Source: JACJXF01 sp964349045 (lineage in GTDB: Bacteria > Bacteroidota > Bacteroidia > Bacteroidales > GCA-2748055). Taken from it: a stretch of 8,211 nucleotides of DNA. The stretch covers positions 1 to 8,211 of the forward strand of contig CAYGFI010000193.1 of the NCBI GenBank assembly GCA_964349045.1. Reading direction: 5' to 3'. The notes below the pieces were generated by a model. It did no database searches, was not told the DNA's origin, and was given only the letters and a program-made list of their open reading frames with translations. Below, in pieces: positions 6,509 through 8,211 of the stretch (its first letter is position 1; the number at the start of each line of letters is the position of its first letter). Made by a program: the position numbers and the translations under genes.

Positions 6509-7435
6509 TTAACTTTGTGATAATACAACTTCCAAAGTATTTAATAATTCAGCGTGCTTATTTGGATTCTCCCGAATCAGTTTGTTAATGTTTTCAAGTT
6601 TCCACTGTATGGCTGGTAAATTTTTAAGTTCTGCAATTGGAAACAAATTCCAGTTGGGTGTACCCCGTTTAAAACTAAGCAGAAAGTTGCGGTCATTTTC
6701 GGCCCATTGGGAATGAATTGTATTGATGAGCCTGATTCGGGTAGCTTCATAATCCTGATAGGTAAAAGAAATGGAAGACATTCCGGCAAATTGTTTTTCA
6801 AAAGCAGACTTCTGATCTAAAAAATGGGGATGAAGGAGTTCACTCATTGTACGCATATGACTCAGGAGCGCAGCTATGAAACCATATTTAACGTCCAGGG
6901 TATACCCTTCTTTTTCAAGCAGCAGATAAACATCGAATAAATCGCGGGGGTGCTGTCTGTCGAGTGCGGCGCATATCTTTCCTCCAAAGAGTTCTGCGTG
7001 CGATACAACATATATTGCTGCAAACTTGCCAAATTCCTTCTGTACTGATTCAGCAAGTTGAAGTAAACGTACAGGTTGAATATGGCCTCTGGTCGTAGTA
7101 TTTACTTCAATTTTAATTTGTGCATTCAGCAACTGACAATTAAATTTCATATCCTGACCTTCGCGAGCTGGCGCAGCTGTAACTTTTATGCCCGGAATAT
7201 TATCTTCCAAATTGGTTTTAATACGCTTAAGAGCTTTGGATATAGAAGGCAATGCTGTTTTCCTTTCGTCAAAAGGAAGATATGTTAAATCTAAATCGAC
7301 AGACAAACGGGGCATATCCCGGACAAAAAGATTGATAGCTGTGCCTCCTTTAAGAGCAAACAATTGTTCTTTTGCAACCTGAGGGATTACCTTCAATAGA
7401 AGATCAACCTGCACTTTGTATTTAGGTGAAATCAT
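6509..7435 (-). CDS. abiEii: AbiEii/AbiGii-family nucleotidyltransferase toxin (type IV TA, DUF1814)
   Basis: This 308-aa toxin of the AbiE system is a cytosolic nucleotidyltransferase of the polymerase-beta fold. Motif I is complete: FALKGGTAINLF (G30, G31) followed by RLSVDLDLTY with D47 and D49, the metal-binding aspartates. A third acidic position is E110 in IKIEVN. The conserved block GGKICAALDRQHPRDLFDVY (151-170) has K153, D159, R164, D165 and D168. Length is usual for the family. Related toxins (MenT of mycobacteria) add nucleotides to tRNA 3' ends, and AbiEii from Streptococcus has been reported to bind GTP; the substrate here is not known. The ATG overlaps the antitoxin stop codon as ATGA (7432-7435), so translation is coupled. 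AbiE acts as abortive-infection phage defence. All key residues are present, so it is probably active. Confidence 0.95.
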   Translation of the reverse strand: MISPKYKVQVDLLLKVIPQVAKEQLFALKGGTAINLFVRDMPRLSVDLDLTYLPFDERKTALPSISKALKRIKTNLEDNIPGIKVTAAPAREGQDMKFNCQLLNAQIKIEVNTTTRGHIQPVRLLQLAESVQKEFGKFAAIYVVSHAELFGGKICAALDRQHPRDLFDVYLLLEKEGYTLDVKYGFIAALLSHMRTMSELLHPHFLDQKSAFEKQFAGMSSISFTYQDYEATRIRLINTIHSQWAENDRNFLLSFKRGTPNWNLFPIAELKNLPAIQWKLENINKLIRENPNKHAELLNTLEVVLSQS

Positions 7436-8199
7436 AATTCCGCCAAATCTTTAGGTACTGATATCCGGAATTCTGAAATATAGACTCCTCCTTTGACAAC
7501 ACTACGGTCGCCCTTTCCAAGGGAGATTTTGGAATTATCGATAAATGACAGCCATTGATGTCCGGCTTTGTCAGCCAGATACAGGAATAGCCTTTTAACT
7601 TTTATTGATGTGCAACCTTCAAGTAATTCCTGCATAAGGTTAGGACGCAGGTTTGTAAGCCCTTCCATAATTTGATAACATTCAACTAAATCGAGTTTAT
7701 CGGGTGCCAGGAATAAGCATTCAAGAATTGCCCTCTCTGGTGAAGCTATCCTGATTGGGAAATTTTTCTCTTCGAAATTAACCATTCCTAATGCGGGTGG
7801 AAGCATTGATGTTTTTACTTGTATTATAGTAGAATTCCAATCATAAGCATTGAACCAGGCCGGCAATTTTATTTTTGGGGAGGAAAAGAGATAAACTGTT
7901 TCAGATCCTAACCGGAGGTATTGAGTTATGCCATGAAGCGAAAGGGCCGTCAAACCACCTACATGAACCTGCATGTTTGCCTGAGTTTGAAGTCCAAAGA
8001 GAGCGCCTTGCCAGCCAACAGGCTCTTTGGGTCTTTTAAAAGCCCCTGTTCCTATCGAATTGAGCCAACCACTGCGACGATAATATTTCTGAAGGTCATG
8101 GGATATACCTATTCTTTCTAAATAAGATGCCAGAAGAACAGTTTCAGGTACATGTTCGTTGAGGAGTCTCTTTAATTTATTATCTGTGTTGGTAGTCAT
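7432..8199 (-). CDS. abiEi: AbiEi-family antitoxin / transcriptional autoregulator (type IV TA)
   Basis: This 255-aa antitoxin is encoded directly upstream of the toxin. Residues about 8-56 form a winged helix-turn-helix (LLASYLERIGISHDLQKYYR, then SGWLNSIGTGAFKRP). The rest matches the AbiEi C-terminal region: QVHVGGLTALSLHG (77-90), the SPERAILECL block (153-162) and a lysine-rich segment near residue 200. In known AbiE systems the antitoxin does not bind the toxin directly (type IV). It represses the operon by binding inverted repeats with its winged helix, and its C-terminal domain is needed for antitoxicity. The ATG at 8199 is the only plausible start, since the next internal Met (residue 76) would remove the DNA-binding domain. 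A perfect inverted repeat spans this start codon. The gene is complete; its promoter lies beyond the window edge. Confidence 0.93.
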   Translation of the reverse strand: MTTNTDNKLKRLLNEHVPETVLLASYLERIGISHDLQKYYRRSGWLNSIGTGAFKRPKEPVGWQGALFGLQTQANMQVHVGGLTALSLHGITQYLRLGSETVYLFSSPKIKLPAWFNAYDWNSTIIQVKTSMLPPALGMVNFEEKNFPIRIASPERAILECLFLAPDKLDLVECYQIMEGLTNLRPNLMQELLEGCTSIKVKRLFLYLADKAGHQWLSFIDNSKISLGKGDRSVVKGGVYISEFRISVPKDLAEL

Positions 8200-8207
8200 A
8201 CTACCAA
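8189..8207. promoter_or_regulatory. Candidate AbiEi operator over the antitoxin start codon
   Basis: TTGGTAGT (8189-8196) and ACTACCAA (8200-8207) form a perfect 8-bp inverted repeat whose 3-nt spacer is the start codon of abiEi itself. AbiEi proteins are known to bind inverted repeats at their own promoter and repress the operon, so this is a likely autoregulatory site. In the mRNA it could also fold into a hairpin with the start codon in the loop. A second, upstream repeat of the kind found in other AbiE promoters would lie outside the window. Confidence 0.55.
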
Positions 8208-8211
8208 AAGT

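Noticed and set aside
6874..7382. Several ORFs of 60-74 aa on both strands within the abiEii gene (and 6577-6801)
   Set aside because: They are fully contained in a strongly supported nucleotidyltransferase gene and show no motifs of their own.
1..8211. CRISPR array or tRNA/rRNA gene
   Set aside because: Only two copies of any sizeable repeat were found, far apart, and no cloverleaf or rRNA-like sequence was recognised by eye.

Overview
The window looks like accessory DNA from a member of the Bacteroidota. It is AT-rich, most genes lack a clear Shine-Dalgarno sequence, and the AbiE pair resembles Bacteroidota examples. This placement is inference from style and composition; there is no rRNA or housekeeping marker. 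No tRNA, rRNA or CRISPR array was seen.

Layout. Bases 1-896 hold no intact gene. They contain a 140-bp repeat copy (305-444) with possible remnants of one minus-strand gene on either side. Bases 897-2757 (+) form a two-gene operon. Its first gene encodes a 503-aa protein read as PIN nuclease, GNAT-like acetyltransferase and a PUA-like (EVE/ASCH-type) domain. Its second encodes a small ASCH-domain protein whose start overlaps the first gene by 23 nt. Bases 2758-3340 hold an A+C-skewed stretch, a cluster of inverted repeats, a 42-codon truncated gene start, and the second copy of the 140-bp repeat. The two copies are in direct orientation and about 89% identical, and they bracket the operon. 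Bases 3341-5176 (-) encode a 611-aa GHKL (Hsp90/MutL/MORC-type) ATPase with a C-terminal PD-(D/E)XK-like nuclease domain. Bases 5177-6481 hold a frameshifted gene remnant and two small unrecognised ORFs, all on the minus strand. Bases 6509-8199 (-) are an AbiEi/AbiEii type IV toxin-antitoxin operon with a 4-nt ATGA overlap, and a perfect inverted repeat lies across the antitoxin start codon.

How it fits together. Three separate units, each plausibly concerned with nucleic-acid damage, modification or phage response, sit next to each other with decayed genes and repeat copies between them. This is the usual look of a defence/toxin-antitoxin island. Only the AbiE pair can be named with high confidence. 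The PIN-GNAT-PUA/ASCH operon and the GHKL-nuclease gene are the best candidates for little-described systems. Their defence role is inferred from domain content and neighbourhood.
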